A DNA stretch of 64,000 nt from Mucilaginibacter sp. KACC 22773 (lineage in GTDB: Bacteria > Bacteroidota > Bacteroidia > Sphingobacteriales > Sphingobacteriaceae), in the NCBI RefSeq assembly GCF_028736215.1, contig NZ_CP117883.1, forward strand, positions 806,001-870,000, in the 5' to 3' direction. Within the stretch, counting starts at the first letter, position 1. The number at the start of each line of letters is the position of its first letter. Of the stretch, positions 37,041 to 45,853 are shown piece after piece. The position numbers and the translations under genes are program-made. The notes under the pieces are model-generated. The model saw nothing but the letters and a program-made list of their open reading frames with translations, was not told where the DNA came from and did no database searches.

Positions 37041-38240
37041 TTAGCTGACAAGCATGCTTTTTAGCTCGGTACATAGTACCTGTATCTCGGCCGCCGTGTT
37101 ATAATAATGCACCGAAGCCCTTACATTGCTTTGCAAATGGTTTTTATCCATATAAATAAGGGTGGATATGGCTTTGCCAACAGATACATTGATATTTTTT
37201 TCGGCCAGTTTATTTTTTACAAACGCGCTCTCTAATCCCTTTGCCGAAAAAGTTACTATACCGCATTGCTGCGCGCCAAAATCATGAACGGTAATACCAT
37301 CAATCGCGGCCAGTTCACGGCGCAACAGCGTGGCTAAATACTGTATGCGCTCCCAAATCCTGTCTACGCCGATGTTTAAGGCATAGTCCACCGCTTTACC
37401 AATCCCGAGGGTAAGGGCGCGATTTTTCTCGTACAGCTCAAATCGGCGGGCATCGCTTCGTGGTTTAAAATCATGCAGGCTTACGGTTGGCGCACTGTAG
37501 CCATCCATAAACAAGAGCTTCAACGAGTCCTGGATTTCCTTACGCACAAACAGAAAGCCTGTACCTCTTGGTGCCCGCAGATATTTACGGCCGGTTACCG
37601 ATAGCATATCGCAACCAATCTCCTTTACATCCAGCGGGATTTGTCCGGCACTTTGGCAGGCATCAACCAAATATAAAATATTGTGTCGGCGGGCTATTTT
37701 CCCAATCTCCACAATCGGGATCATCCCGCCTGCAGTTGAAGGGATATGCGTCATGGCTATCAATTTAGTTTTTGGTGATATTGCTTGTTCAAAAACATCC
37801 AGCGGGAAATTGCCCTGCGCATTGTTCGATATTATTTTAAGGCTTACACCCAGCGTTTTTTGAGCGTTCAAAAAGCCGATGATATTGGTTACATATTCCA
37901 TTTCGCAGGTAATAATCTCGTCGCCGGGTTTAAAATCAATACCGTTAAAGGCGATGCCCCAGGCGGTGCTTGCATTTTCAACAATGGCAATTTCGTCAGC
38001 ATCGGCGTTAATGAGTTTGGCAACCAGGCTATAGGTATTATTTAATTGCTCCCGGTATTTATCTTCAATTTCATAGCCGCCAAGGGTGGCTTCTTCACGT
38101 AGGTAGTTAATTACAGTATCAACCACCACATCGGGGTTAAAAGAAGCCCCGGCATTATTGAAATGAATTTTTTGAGTTGTGCCGTTGGTTTCGGCACGTA
38201 GTTGCTGTATTTCCTGTTCGCTTATAGGGCTAACTTGCAT
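37041..38240 (-). CDS. Class V aminotransferase-fold PLP enzyme
   Basis: 399 residues. The fold-type I signature is clear: N-terminal FNNAGASF, ENASTAWG, LVDACQSAGQIPLDV (PLP-binding Asp) and TGRKYLRAPRGTGFLF, where the Lys forms the internal aldimine. Cysteine desulfurases, kynureninase-like enzymes and ergothioneine lyases share this fold. No Cys loop characteristic of group I desulfurases is seen at the expected place, so a lyase or aminotransferase role is more likely. It follows a GNAT gene on the same strand with a hairpin between. Confidence 0.85.
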   Translation of the reverse strand: MQVSPISEQEIQQLRAETNGTTQKIHFNNAGASFNPDVVVDTVINYLREEATLGGYEIEDKYREQLNNTYSLVAKLINADADEIAIVENASTAWGIAFNGIDFKPGDEIITCEMEYVTNIIGFLNAQKTLGVSLKIISNNAQGNFPLDVFEQAISPKTKLIAMTHIPSTAGGMIPIVEIGKIARRHNILYLVDACQSAGQIPLDVKEIGCDMLSVTGRKYLRAPRGTGFLFVRKEIQDSLKLLFMDGYSAPTVSLHDFKPRSDARRFELYEKNRALTLGIGKAVDYALNIGVDRIWERIQYLATLLRRELAAIDGITVHDFGAQQCGIVTFSAKGLESAFVKNKLAEKNINVSVGKAISTLIYMDKNHLQSNVRASVHYYNTAAEIQVLCTELKSMLVS

Positions 38241-38279
38241 CGTGTTTTAGTTTGGTGTGTAAAGTATGTTATCGCTGTA

Positions 38280-38368
38280 CCCTCAGGGTCTCCTTGAAAA
38301 GGGACCCTGAGGGCGCCTGCTAAGTCCTGCGTGCTATTTCAGGGCCCGCTTCGAGAGACCCTGAGGGG
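38280..38368. repeat. CCCTCAGGGTC hairpin with a second half-copy
   Basis: CCCTCAGGGTC (38280-38290) pairs perfectly with GACCCTGAGGG (38303-38313). A further GACCCTGAGGGG half lies at about 38357-38368. Probably a dispersed repeat that also serves as a transcript end for the upstream GNAT gene. Confidence 0.6.
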
Positions 38369-38376
38369 ACTAATAG

Positions 38377-38838
38377 TTATTGAAAATTTATCTCCATCAT
38401 AATATCGGCGCGGCCATAAGTGCCTGGCGTAACCGGGATTTCTGTAAAGCCTAATTTGTGATAAATGTGAACAGCGTTTTTTAGTATGCGGCTCGAAAAA
38501 AGGATGAGTTTTTTAACACCCATTTCCCTGGCTTTATCAATACCAGCCTGGCATAAAAACTGACCGGCACCACCACCATGATAAGCCTTATCAACAGCCA
38601 TTTTGGTAAGCTCATAAACGCCATCCTCAATAAAGCGCAGTCCTACTGTACCAATAATAGTATCGCCTGCGGCTGCAAAATAAATTTTACCACCTTGTTT
38701 TAGCATGGCTTCGTCGGGGTTTTCCAAAACCCATTTGTCCAGCGGCTCAACCACAAAAAATTCTTCGAGCCATGCTTTGTTGAATTTTTCAAAGTACGAC
38801 TGATACTTTGGCTGATAATCAATTAATTGAAGTTCCAT
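38377..38838 (-). CDS. GNAT-family N-acetyltransferase
   Basis: 153 residues from ATG 38838 (MELQLIDYQPKY); a start at 38859 is possible. GNAT motif A AYHGGGAGQFL (acetyl-CoA pyrophosphate loop) is preceded by the beta4 strand ELTKMAVD, and motif B has FSSRILKNAVHIYHKLGF. Related to Bacteroidota GNATs encoded divergently from MocR regulators. Divergent from the MocR gene, whose product may control it. Acetyl acceptor unknown. Confidence 0.85.
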   Translation of the reverse strand: MELQLIDYQPKYQSYFEKFNKAWLEEFFVVEPLDKWVLENPDEAMLKQGGKIYFAAAGDTIIGTVGLRFIEDGVYELTKMAVDKAYHGGGAGQFLCQAGIDKAREMGVKKLILFSSRILKNAVHIYHKLGFTEIPVTPGTYGRADIMMEINFQ

Positions 38839-38889
38839 TTTTAATAAAATTTTGATCATTACAAAGTAAAAGCATCTGCGTATAGCAAA

Positions 38890-38931
38890 ACAGATTCAGA
38901 TTTGTTAATTTTGACCATAACAGATTTTAAA
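38890..38931. promoter_or_regulatory. Candidate MocR operator and promoter (ACAGATT direct repeats)
   Basis: ACAGATT occurs at 38890-38896 and 38920-38926, about 30 bp apart in the same orientation, around a TAATTTTG -7 box (38906-38913) that serves the MocR gene. MocR/PdxR-type regulators commonly bind direct repeats in such divergent regions. Inference from layout only. Confidence 0.4.
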
Positions 38932-40374
38932 ATGGAGAAATTGATTGCCGGGGTTAACGATGATTTTTTATATGCGCAGATAGCTGCCCGTATTGAAACA
39001 CAGATAAAACAGAATCTGTTAAAATCCGGTGATAAGCTGCCATCTGTAAGGGCATTAAGCCTTGAGCAGGGTATCAGCATCAGCACATCATACAAAGCTT
39101 ATGTAGAACTGGAAAACATGGGCATGATAGAGGCCAGGCCCAAATCGGGCTATTACGTTAAGTTTTCACCGGCAAGGTTAACCAAAGCGCCCGAAACCAA
39201 ACCTCCGCTGAAAAAAATAGAGCAGGCCACTGTTACCCAGATGATCGCGATGGTTTACCAAAACATGAGCGAGGAAAGTGTTATACGTTTGTCGCGCTCA
39301 TCGCCGCCGCTAAGCCTTATCCCTATGGCTAAGCTCAGTAAATCCATGATGGAATCTATCCGTAAAAGCCCCACGGGTAATATCAATTATGAAAATTTGC
39401 AGGGTAATATTTCGTTACGCAAGCATGTGGCCAAAAACGCTTTTAATTGGGGCGGCAACATTACCGGGGACGATGTGGTAACCACGCAGGGTTGCCTTGA
39501 AGCCCTGATATTTTGCCTGCGGGCGCTTACCAAACCGGGCGATACGGTTGCCATTGAGAGCCCAACCTTTTTCGGGATCTTTAATATAATGCTCAGCCTT
39601 GATCTGAAGGTGCTGGAGATTCCGGTTAATCCTGATACAGGTATCGACATTGATTACCTGGCCGAGGCTATGGATAAAGTGGATATTAAAGCATGCCTGT
39701 TTGTAACCAACTTTAGTAACCCGGTAGGCAGCTGCATGCCCGATGATAGTAAACAGCGATTGGTTAAACTAATAACAAAAAGGCAGATCCCTTTGATTGA
39801 GGATGATATTTACGGTGAAATTTATTTTGGCAAAAGTCGCCCGCGTACCTGTAAAAGCTATGATACCGAAGGCTGGGTGCTGTTATGCTCATCAGTCTCC
39901 AAATCAATTGCGCCGGGCTACCGGGTAGGCTGGTGCATACCGGGCAGGTTTAAGGACCAGGTTATCAATATCAAAATGATGCATACTATCAGCTCGGCCA
40001 CGCCAACCCAGGCAGCTGTTGCTCATTTTTTTGAAACAGGCCGGTATGATCTGCATATGCGCAACCTGCGTAAAACATTGTACACCCAAAGCCTGCGTTA
40101 TACCCAGGCTATTGCTACTCATTTCCCGCCAGGCACCAAAATAAGCCAGCCCCAGGGAGGCTATGCCCTGTGGATTGAGCTGGATAAAAATATTGATGCA
40201 TTTGAGCTTTACCAGCTTGCCATTGCCCAAAACATCAGCATTGCGCCCGGTCAAATTTTCAGCACCGATGCCCGCTTCACCAATTTTATCCGCATTAGTT
40301 TTGGTTTAACCTTTGATGGCGCAGTGGAAAATAGCTTTAAAGTTTTAGGAGATTTGATAAGGCAATTGGGATGA
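38932..40374 (+). CDS. MocR-type regulator (GntR HTH fused to class I aminotransferase domain)
   Basis: 480 residues from ATG 38932 (MEKLIAGVNDD); the frame opens with a TTG at 38902 inside the promoter. N-terminal winged HTH (about 1-75) has LPSVRALSLEQGISISTSYK. The aminotransferase-like domain (about 110-475) has the PLP Lys in SSVSKSIAPGYRVGW. MocR proteins use PLP or amino-acid ligands to control a neighbouring gene. Divergent from the GNAT gene and upstream of an MFS exporter, which are its probable targets. Confidence 0.92.
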   Translation: MEKLIAGVNDDFLYAQIAARIETQIKQNLLKSGDKLPSVRALSLEQGISISTSYKAYVELENMGMIEARPKSGYYVKFSPARLTKAPETKPPLKKIEQATVTQMIAMVYQNMSEESVIRLSRSSPPLSLIPMAKLSKSMMESIRKSPTGNINYENLQGNISLRKHVAKNAFNWGGNITGDDVVTTQGCLEALIFCLRALTKPGDTVAIESPTFFGIFNIMLSLDLKVLEIPVNPDTGIDIDYLAEAMDKVDIKACLFVTNFSNPVGSCMPDDSKQRLVKLITKRQIPLIEDDIYGEIYFGKSRPRTCKSYDTEGWVLLCSSVSKSIAPGYRVGWCIPGRFKDQVINIKMMHTISSATPTQAAVAHFFETGRYDLHMRNLRKTLYTQSLRYTQAIATHFPPGTKISQPQGGYALWIELDKNIDAFELYQLAIAQNISIAPGQIFSTDARFTNFIRISFGLTFDGAVENSFKVLGDLIRQLG

Positions 40375-40449
40375 AATGCTACCCCGGTTTCAACTGTCGT
40401 CAAAAGATCATAAAAAACGGTAAATATATAACCGCTTACACAAACGGGG

Positions 40450-40457
40450 TATCTTTG
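40450..40457 (+). promoter_or_regulatory. -7 box (TATCTTTG) upstream of the MFS gene
   Basis: An exact TAnnTTTG match followed by CG, 74 nt before the ATG at 40532. No -33 TTTG at the usual distance. Confidence 0.35.
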
Positions 40458-40531
40458 CGACTTATTTAATAATTGACCGGAAAAAAGAGCTTTGGATAGC
40501 CCTTTCCACCCGTTCAGTAAATTTAATTAAT

Positions 40532-41755
40532 ATGTACTCAACGCTTTCTGTGCCAAAAACAATTAAACAACGGCACCAGGGTATTGCCAATTTACTGGCT
40601 TTTGCATTAATACCGCTTTCGGGCTTTGCAACTGATATATACATCCCGTCGTTACCTACCATGGCTGCCGAATTGCATGTGAGCAGTATCCAGGTGCAGC
40701 TTACTTTAACCTTGTTTTTAATAAGCTACGGCGTTACCCAACTATTTATTGGCAGCGTGCTTGATAGTTTTGGCCGATACAACATAAGCCTGGCATGCCT
40801 GGTGCTTTTTGCGGTTGCCAGTATTGTTATAGCCACCTCTACCAATATTTATGTAATATACCTCATGCGGATAGTACACGGTATTACCGTAGCTGGTGTA
40901 ATTGTTTCCAAGCGCGCTTACTTTATCGATCTTTTTTCGGGCGAAAAGCTGAAGCATTATCTTAGTATGTTTTCTATCATCTGGTCTACCGGGCCAATTG
41001 TAGCGCCTTTTATTGGCGGATACCTTCAAACCGGTTACGGTTGGAAATCAAACTTTTACCTCCTGGCCATATTTGCAGCAGTATTTGTGGTTTTGGAGCT
41101 GATCTTCAGCGGTGAAACTTTGAAAAACTTTTCGACATTCCATATCAAAAAGATCGGTGGCATTTATGCCGACATGATAAAAACCACCAGTTTTACCCTC
41201 GGTCTTATTATGTTGGGGCTTGCATACTGTATGGTGATGATCTATAACATGACGGGCCCTTTTATCATAGAACATACTTTGCATCTATCGCCTGTTGTAG
41301 CGGGTTATAGCTCCCTGGTGCTGGGCATAGCCTGGCTTATTGGTGGGCTTATTGGTAAAGCCACCATCAACAAACCATTTTTTAACCGCATGGTGGTTAA
41401 CCTTACCCTGCAGGTAATATTTGTAATAGTTATGCTGATAAGCATGAGGTATATAGCCAATTTATATACCATTATATTTTTCGCTTTTATAATCCATATA
41501 GCGGCAGGGTTTACTTTTAATAACTTTTTTACCTATTGCTTAAGCCGCTTCCCAAAAAACGCCGGTATAGCCAGCGGACTTTCGGGCGGGATAAATTACG
41601 TTATCGTATCGTTTTTTAGCTATGGCATTGTTTTTCTGCTGCCCGCTAAAGATGAACATAACCTGGGATACAGCTATTTTATACTGATCGTGCTATCGGT
41701 TATAGTGATGCTGATATTAAAAATGAAGAAGGAACTGCTGAGCGAAGGGGTATAA
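40532..41755 (+). CDS. MFS drug-efflux transporter (Bcr/CflA type)
   Basis: 407 residues with 12 predicted transmembrane helices. Features of the drug:H+ antiporter Bcr/CflA branch are present: FATDIYIPSLPTMAAELHV in TM1 and GSVLDSFGRYN in loop 2-3, with a DSFGR in place of the usual DRFGRR. It follows the MocR regulator gene on the same strand, with its own promoter candidate. It probably exports a small toxic compound or metabolite; specificity is not predictable. Confidence 0.87.
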   Translation: MYSTLSVPKTIKQRHQGIANLLAFALIPLSGFATDIYIPSLPTMAAELHVSSIQVQLTLTLFLISYGVTQLFIGSVLDSFGRYNISLACLVLFAVASIVIATSTNIYVIYLMRIVHGITVAGVIVSKRAYFIDLFSGEKLKHYLSMFSIIWSTGPIVAPFIGGYLQTGYGWKSNFYLLAIFAAVFVVLELIFSGETLKNFSTFHIKKIGGIYADMIKTTSFTLGLIMLGLAYCMVMIYNMTGPFIIEHTLHLSPVVAGYSSLVLGIAWLIGGLIGKATINKPFFNRMVVNLTLQVIFVIVMLISMRYIANLYTIIFFAFIIHIAAGFTFNNFFTYCLSRFPKNAGIASGLSGGINYVIVSFFSYGIVFLLPAKDEHNLGYSYFILIVLSVIVMLILKMKKELLSEGV

Positions 41756-42120
41756 GTAAGAGTCATGGTGCCAGTGATTATAACCTGCCTACGCAACAAT
41801 CTGCACTGTTTCAAATCAATCAACCAGGTGTAGGAGGTATAGCTGTTCGGAAGATTATAAAAAGCGGAGGATGTGTTATTCCTTCCCTGGGAAAGCGGGG
41901 GATAGGGTTTGTGGACTGTGGGGTCGCTACTAATCGAATGTAAAAGCCTGATTTAGAAATCCCTCCCTGCACCCGCAGGTGAAGAGAGGGATGGGCTTCG
42001 TCTCAACCGGGTGAGTTTTAGCATACATTCAAACTAACGTTTATGTAAGTTACATTTAGGTATAGGTAGGTACCATGCAGTGATGGCCTGTTTTTTAAGT
42101 TTAGACAGCTTCTAACAGAT
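41756..42120. other. Intergenic stretch without recognised genes
   Basis: 365 bp between convergent MFS and flavohemoglobin genes. It includes short C-rich runs (around 41880-41900 and 41960-41990, CCCTCCCTGCACC and GAGAGGGATGGG) able to pair loosely, as in dispersed intergenic repeats. No terminator with a T tract is visible. Confidence 0.35.
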
Positions 42121-43332
42121 TTAATTTAACTGTAATAGCTGCGGCCCAAATTCTTCAAAAAATATCTTATCGGCATTTATTCCCGATTCTCTCAGGTCAT
42201 TAAACTGTTTTTGGATAAAAAACGATGGCCCGCACAAATAATAACGGGTTTGTGGATGGTGCTGCAGATCTTCAATCCTTTTTATATCTAAATACCCGTC
42301 ATGAATATCTTCGGCTATGTTTTCGGGCGATGGTGCATCATAAAAAATATGCTGGTTAAAATTTGAATTATTAATTGCCAGCTCATTGATATTGTCTTTA
42401 AAAGCATGTACCGATTCATTACGGCAGCCATGAAGCCAGGTGATGGGCTGTTTTGTTCCTTTTTGGGTTAAGTGCTGTACCATGCTCATTAAGGGGGTTA
42501 AGCCAACACCGCCACTAATAAACATTACCGGCGTATCTAAATTATCGGGCAGGGTAAAATTACCTGCCGGCGAGGTAAGTTCCACCTGTTTGCCTTCGGT
42601 AATTTCGTCATGCAATAAATTGCTTATCATGCCATTAACATCAACGTTTGCACCTGCTTCCCGTTTTACCGAAATGCGGTAATAATCATCATTTGGCGCA
42701 CTTGAAATACTGTATTGGCGTATCTGGCTTATATTTAGCTGCGGAAGAAACAACTTGATACTGATGTACTGCCCCGGTTTGTGGTGCGGAACTTTCCCGC
42801 CATCGGCAGGGTATAGGTAAAAAGAACATATTTCTGCCGATTCCATTTCTTTGCGTCCTACTTTAAATAAGCGCCAGCCTGTCCAACCGTTCGGTTTTAA
42901 AACCTGGTCCTGGTATAAATTTGCCTCATGGCCGCCCATTAATGCGGCTAACTGGTTATAAGCTACTTTCCAGGCTTCTAAAATTTCGGGGGTAGCAGCA
43001 TCGCCTAAAACCTCGCTGATAGATGCCAGCAGGTGGTTGCCCACTATGGCATAATGCTCTGGCCGGATATCTAAACTGATATGCTTTTGGCCAATCCTGT
43101 CAACCACGGGTAACATTACAGATGGATTGGCAATATTTTCTGCATAAGCAAGTACGGCCATGGCCAGGGCGGTTTGTTGTTTACCTGTTTGCTGGTTTCC
43201 CATGTTAAACATGTTTTTTAACTCGGGATTGTGTTTAAACATCCTGGTATAAAAATGAGTAGTTAGTGGTACGCCATGTTCTTTCAAGATTGGAACTGTG
43301 GCAAGGATGAGCGCTTTTTGATCGTTTGTCAT
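42121..43332 (-). CDS. hmp: Flavohemoprotein, nitric oxide dioxygenase
   Basis: 403 residues, full length for Hmp. The globin domain (1-140) has the distal-pocket region and the proximal-His segment GQKHISLDIRPEHYAIVGNH. The FAD domain (about 150-260) has RQYSISSAP. The NAD domain (265-400) has ISGGVGLTPLMSM and YYLCGPSFF. It oxidises NO to nitrate with O2 and NAD(P)H in the cytoplasm. Divergent from an Rrf2-family regulator gene (gap 135 bp), the usual NO-responsive arrangement. The intergenic palindrome TAATATATTA at 43335-43344 lies in the leader. Confidence 0.95.
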   Translation of the reverse strand: MTNDQKALILATVPILKEHGVPLTTHFYTRMFKHNPELKNMFNMGNQQTGKQQTALAMAVLAYAENIANPSVMLPVVDRIGQKHISLDIRPEHYAIVGNHLLASISEVLGDAATPEILEAWKVAYNQLAALMGGHEANLYQDQVLKPNGWTGWRLFKVGRKEMESAEICSFYLYPADGGKVPHHKPGQYISIKLFLPQLNISQIRQYSISSAPNDDYYRISVKREAGANVDVNGMISNLLHDEITEGKQVELTSPAGNFTLPDNLDTPVMFISGGVGLTPLMSMVQHLTQKGTKQPITWLHGCRNESVHAFKDNINELAINNSNFNQHIFYDAPSPENIAEDIHDGYLDIKRIEDLQHHPQTRYYLCGPSFFIQKQFNDLRESGINADKIFFEEFGPQLLQLN

Positions 43333-43334
43333 AA

Positions 43335-43344
43335 TAATATATTA
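43335..43344 (-). promoter_or_regulatory. Palindrome TAATATATTA next to the hmp start
   Basis: The palindrome ends 3 bp before the hmp ATG and is part of AAAGATATTAATATATTA on the minus strand. A second AAAGATA-type site lies before the rrf2 gene. Candidate operator for the divergent Rrf2 regulator. Confidence 0.35.
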
Positions 43345-43450
43345 ATATCTTTTTATATTAAATTGAATTGTTTAAGACTGATAAATAGTTCAACGGGGCA
43401 AATCTAAGTTTATAATTAATAAAAGACAAAAATATCCTTTATTAATTTAT

Positions 43451-43458
43451 TATCTTTG
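43451..43458 (+). promoter_or_regulatory. -7 box (TATCTTTG) of the Rrf2 gene
   Basis: An exact TAnnTTTG match 9 nt before the ATG at 43468 implies a leader of only a few bases. The complementary AAAGATA sequence could also be an operator half-site. Confidence 0.45.
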
Positions 43459-43467
43459 TTTTTAACA

Positions 43468-43908
43468 ATGGCAATTTTTTCAAAAACATGTGAGTATGCA
43501 ATAAGGGCCGTGTTTTATATAGCTCATAAAACGGTGGCCGACGGCAGCAGGGTAGGTATCAAGGATATAGCTGCCGGAATTGATTCGCCCGAGTTGTATT
43601 TAGGCAAAATATTGCAGGATTTGAGTAGAAAAGGTCTTATTAGCTCGGCTAAAGGCCCGCATGGCGGTTTTTTTATTGAACCGGCCGCATTAAAAAGGCC
43701 CTTGAGTGATATTGTAGAGGCTGTTGATGGCGACAGTTTGTTTCATGGCTGCGGTTTAGGGCTTAAGCAATGTTCGGAAATTAAGCCCTGCCCACTGCAC
43801 AATGAATTTAAAGATATCAGGACCCGGATATTCGTGTTGTTAAATACTACCACCATAGGCGAGTTTAACACAGAGTTGATAGATGGTTTATTGTCCTTAA
43901 AGAAATAA
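43468..43908 (+). CDS. Rrf2-family regulator, NsrR/RirA-like Fe-S sensor
   Basis: 146 residues from ATG 43468 (MAIFSKTCEYAIRAVFYIAH); the longer frame starts at TTG in the promoter region. N-terminal winged HTH, then the three-Cys cluster region FHGCGLGLKQCSEIKPCPLH, the ligand set of [Fe-S] Rrf2 sensors. Divergent from hmp, so most likely a repressor released by NO through damage to its cluster, as NsrR. It might instead respond to iron or Fe-S status. Confidence 0.88.
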   Translation: MAIFSKTCEYAIRAVFYIAHKTVADGSRVGIKDIAAGIDSPELYLGKILQDLSRKGLISSAKGPHGGFFIEPAALKRPLSDIVEAVDGDSLFHGCGLGLKQCSEIKPCPLHNEFKDIRTRIFVLLNTTTIGEFNTELIDGLLSLKK

Positions 43909-43947
43909 AACTCCAGTCGGCCTATTTAACATTTTACCAAACCGCTT

Positions 43948-44508
43948 ATGATACGCCAGGCATTACCAATTGACGCGATCTTGCTTAGTAAGCTCATTAT
44001 CCTGGCTATGGGCAACCTTGCCCCAAAATTTGTAAACGGCAGAGATGAAAGCGAGGCCTGTTCCCTTTTTGAGTTGTTCGCCGGTAAAACAGGCAATCAA
44101 TACAGTTATGAGAATGCTTTAGTTTACGAAGATGAAAGCGGCATTTGCGGCATGATCACTGGGTATGATGGCGCTAAGCTGGCTACTTTAAGAAAGCCGT
44201 TTTTAAAATACATTAAAGCGACTTATGGATTTGAGCAATCTGTGGAAGACGAAACCCAGCCCGGCGAATATTATATTGATTGCTTAAGCGTGTTGCCCGG
44301 TCACCAGGGTAAGGGGATAGGCAAAAAACTGATTGGGGCACTTATTGAACACGCGGCTGATAAAGGATATTTTACAACCGGGCTGTTGGTTAGCAAAAGT
44401 AATCCCGGGGCGAAATCTATGTATACCAGCAAGGGTTTTAAGGTGGTGGACGAGCGGTTTTTTGTGGGGGATATGTACGAGCACCTGCAATATAGGTTTG
44501 AGAAATAA
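43948..44508 (+). CDS. GNAT-family N-acetyltransferase
   Basis: 186 residues. Acetyl-CoA loop PGHQGKGIGKKLI (motif A, Q-x-x-G-x-G), preceded by the strand YYIDCLSV and followed by the C-terminal GLLVSKSNPGAKSMYTSKGFKV typical of amino-acid or small-molecule GNATs. It starts 39 bp after the Rrf2 gene on the same strand and may be co-transcribed. Substrate unknown; no neighbouring pathway helps. Confidence 0.87.
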   Translation: MIRQALPIDAILLSKLIILAMGNLAPKFVNGRDESEACSLFELFAGKTGNQYSYENALVYEDESGICGMITGYDGAKLATLRKPFLKYIKATYGFEQSVEDETQPGEYYIDCLSVLPGHQGKGIGKKLIGALIEHAADKGYFTTGLLVSKSNPGAKSMYTSKGFKVVDERFFVGDMYEHLQYRFEK

Positions 44509-44523
44509 GGCTGGTTTAAAACA

Positions 44524-45327
44524 TTACGCTTCAAAAATGCGCAGGTATCTGCTTACCGAAAAATCCATCACCGCCATAGCGCCTTTTAAAATATAACGAC
44601 CAAAGGCACCATACATAGCTTGATATTTAAGGTGACTGACAGATTGCTGTATTTGCAAAATATCCTTTTTGGATAGTGGGATAAGATTAGGATAGCTATA
44701 CATAAATGATACCGATTTAAGGTCGGGGCTTACCTGTATCACATCGCCAACTAATAATAAGCCATCATTTTGCGGGCTGTACAAAACGCTGCCGCCTGGG
44801 AAATGACCGCCGCTGCATATCAATTTAATGTCGTCCCACAAGGTAATTTCCTGCTTTTCCCATAAATGTAATGATGCATCCCTCCGGCAAAGCCACTCTT
44901 CATCCAGTGCATTAATGTAAACAGGTGCATTGCCAAAGGCTTTGCTCCACTCCACTATTGTGGTAAAATAGTGCGGGTGCGATAGGGCGATGGCTTTGAT
45001 GCCACCAAGTTTATTCACTTCGGCAATAGTTTTCTGGTCAATATTGCTGATGCAATCCCATAAAACATTACCGCCTGGAGTTATCAGCAGGTGGGCACGC
45101 TGGCCTATGCCAAAAGCAGACTTGGTATAAATGGCATACAAATTTGGGGCAACCTGCTCAATTTTGTTTTTATATTGCTGATTTAAACCGGCAAGCGTAA
45201 TCCAGCTTTGGCCTTTGGGGTTTACATACTGGCGATCGTCTTCGCAAATTTTGCAGGCTAATGGTGGCGTGGCAGATGGAGGGTATTGTACGCCGCAAGT
45301 AGTGCAGATATAGGGTATAAGTGGCAT
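44524..45327 (-). CDS. Rubredoxin-like zinc ribbon fused to metallo-beta-lactamase-fold domain
   Basis: 267 residues. The N-terminal ribbon (YICTTCGVQYPP then LACKICEDDRQYV, residues 6-35) has two CxxC pairs for metal binding. The MBL-fold part (about 50-250) has a degenerate core: SHPHYFTT where HxHxDH is usual, a GGHFPGG His and a GDV Asp. One or more metal ligands are therefore replaced, so activity is uncertain. Proteins of this build are widespread but not assigned a reaction. Convergent with the GNAT gene. Confidence 0.75.
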   Translation of the reverse strand: MPLIPYICTTCGVQYPPSATPPLACKICEDDRQYVNPKGQSWITLAGLNQQYKNKIEQVAPNLYAIYTKSAFGIGQRAHLLITPGGNVLWDCISNIDQKTIAEVNKLGGIKAIALSHPHYFTTIVEWSKAFGNAPVYINALDEEWLCRRDASLHLWEKQEITLWDDIKLICSGGHFPGGSVLYSPQNDGLLLVGDVIQVSPDLKSVSFMYSYPNLIPLSKKDILQIQQSVSHLKYQAMYGAFGRYILKGAMAVMDFSVSRYLRIFEA

Positions 45328-45332
45328 ATTGG

Positions 45333-45791
45333 TCAGAGCTTGTAAATTATTTTATATAAGTCCTGCAAAGGATATTCTCCCTGTAATCCATAATCTTCAA
45401 TTACAATTTTGCCGGTATTGGTATAAAATGTTATGGTTGATTTGGGCTGATCTGACATGTTAACAGTATATTTTCTTTTGAGATTTTTTAAATCAGCGCG
45501 CTGAAGTATCTTATAAATTTGCTTCATTTCGTTATTACTTAACGAATAAGCAGAATCTTTATGTTTAGGGCTATAGTACCATTTTTTACAATTACTTGAA
45601 TTATCAGCCAGGTTTATAAGGCAATGGATTGATGGGTAATCATCTGATTCCACGCCGAAATTGCTCAAATTTGATTCGATTTTAACGATGGAGCGGCCCT
45701 CGACTGACTTTTGTTGGCAACTAAATGTGAAGGCAGTTATAAAGAGAGTAATCAAAAAGCAACACCTTAGCCGGAATACCAAATACCTCAT
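45333..45791 (-). CDS. Hypothetical lipoprotein
   Basis: 152 residues. The N-terminus has a lipoprotein signal (FITAFTFSCQQKS, Cys25). The mature part is small and charged, with a C-terminal YTNTGKIVIEDYGLQGEY segment. I recognise no family. Five bp upstream of the MBL-fold gene in the minus-strand reading order, so possibly co-transcribed with it. Confidence 0.6.
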   Translation of the reverse strand: MRYLVFRLRCCFLITLFITAFTFSCQQKSVEGRSIVKIESNLSNFGVESDDYPSIHCLINLADNSSNCKKWYYSPKHKDSAYSLSNNEMKQIYKILQRADLKNLKRKYTVNMSDQPKSTITFYTNTGKIVIEDYGLQGEYPLQDLYKIIYKL

Positions 45792-45853
45792 TTATTTATT
45801 TTTAAGAATGTTAACGCTTTTTCAACAGGCAGCTCGTCAAAGATGGTAGCATC

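Noticed and set aside
38280..38368. A regulatory attenuator specific to the aminotransferase gene
   Set aside because: The CCCTCAGGGTC hairpin with an extra half-copy looks like a dispersed intergenic repeat; I cannot tie it to the gene.
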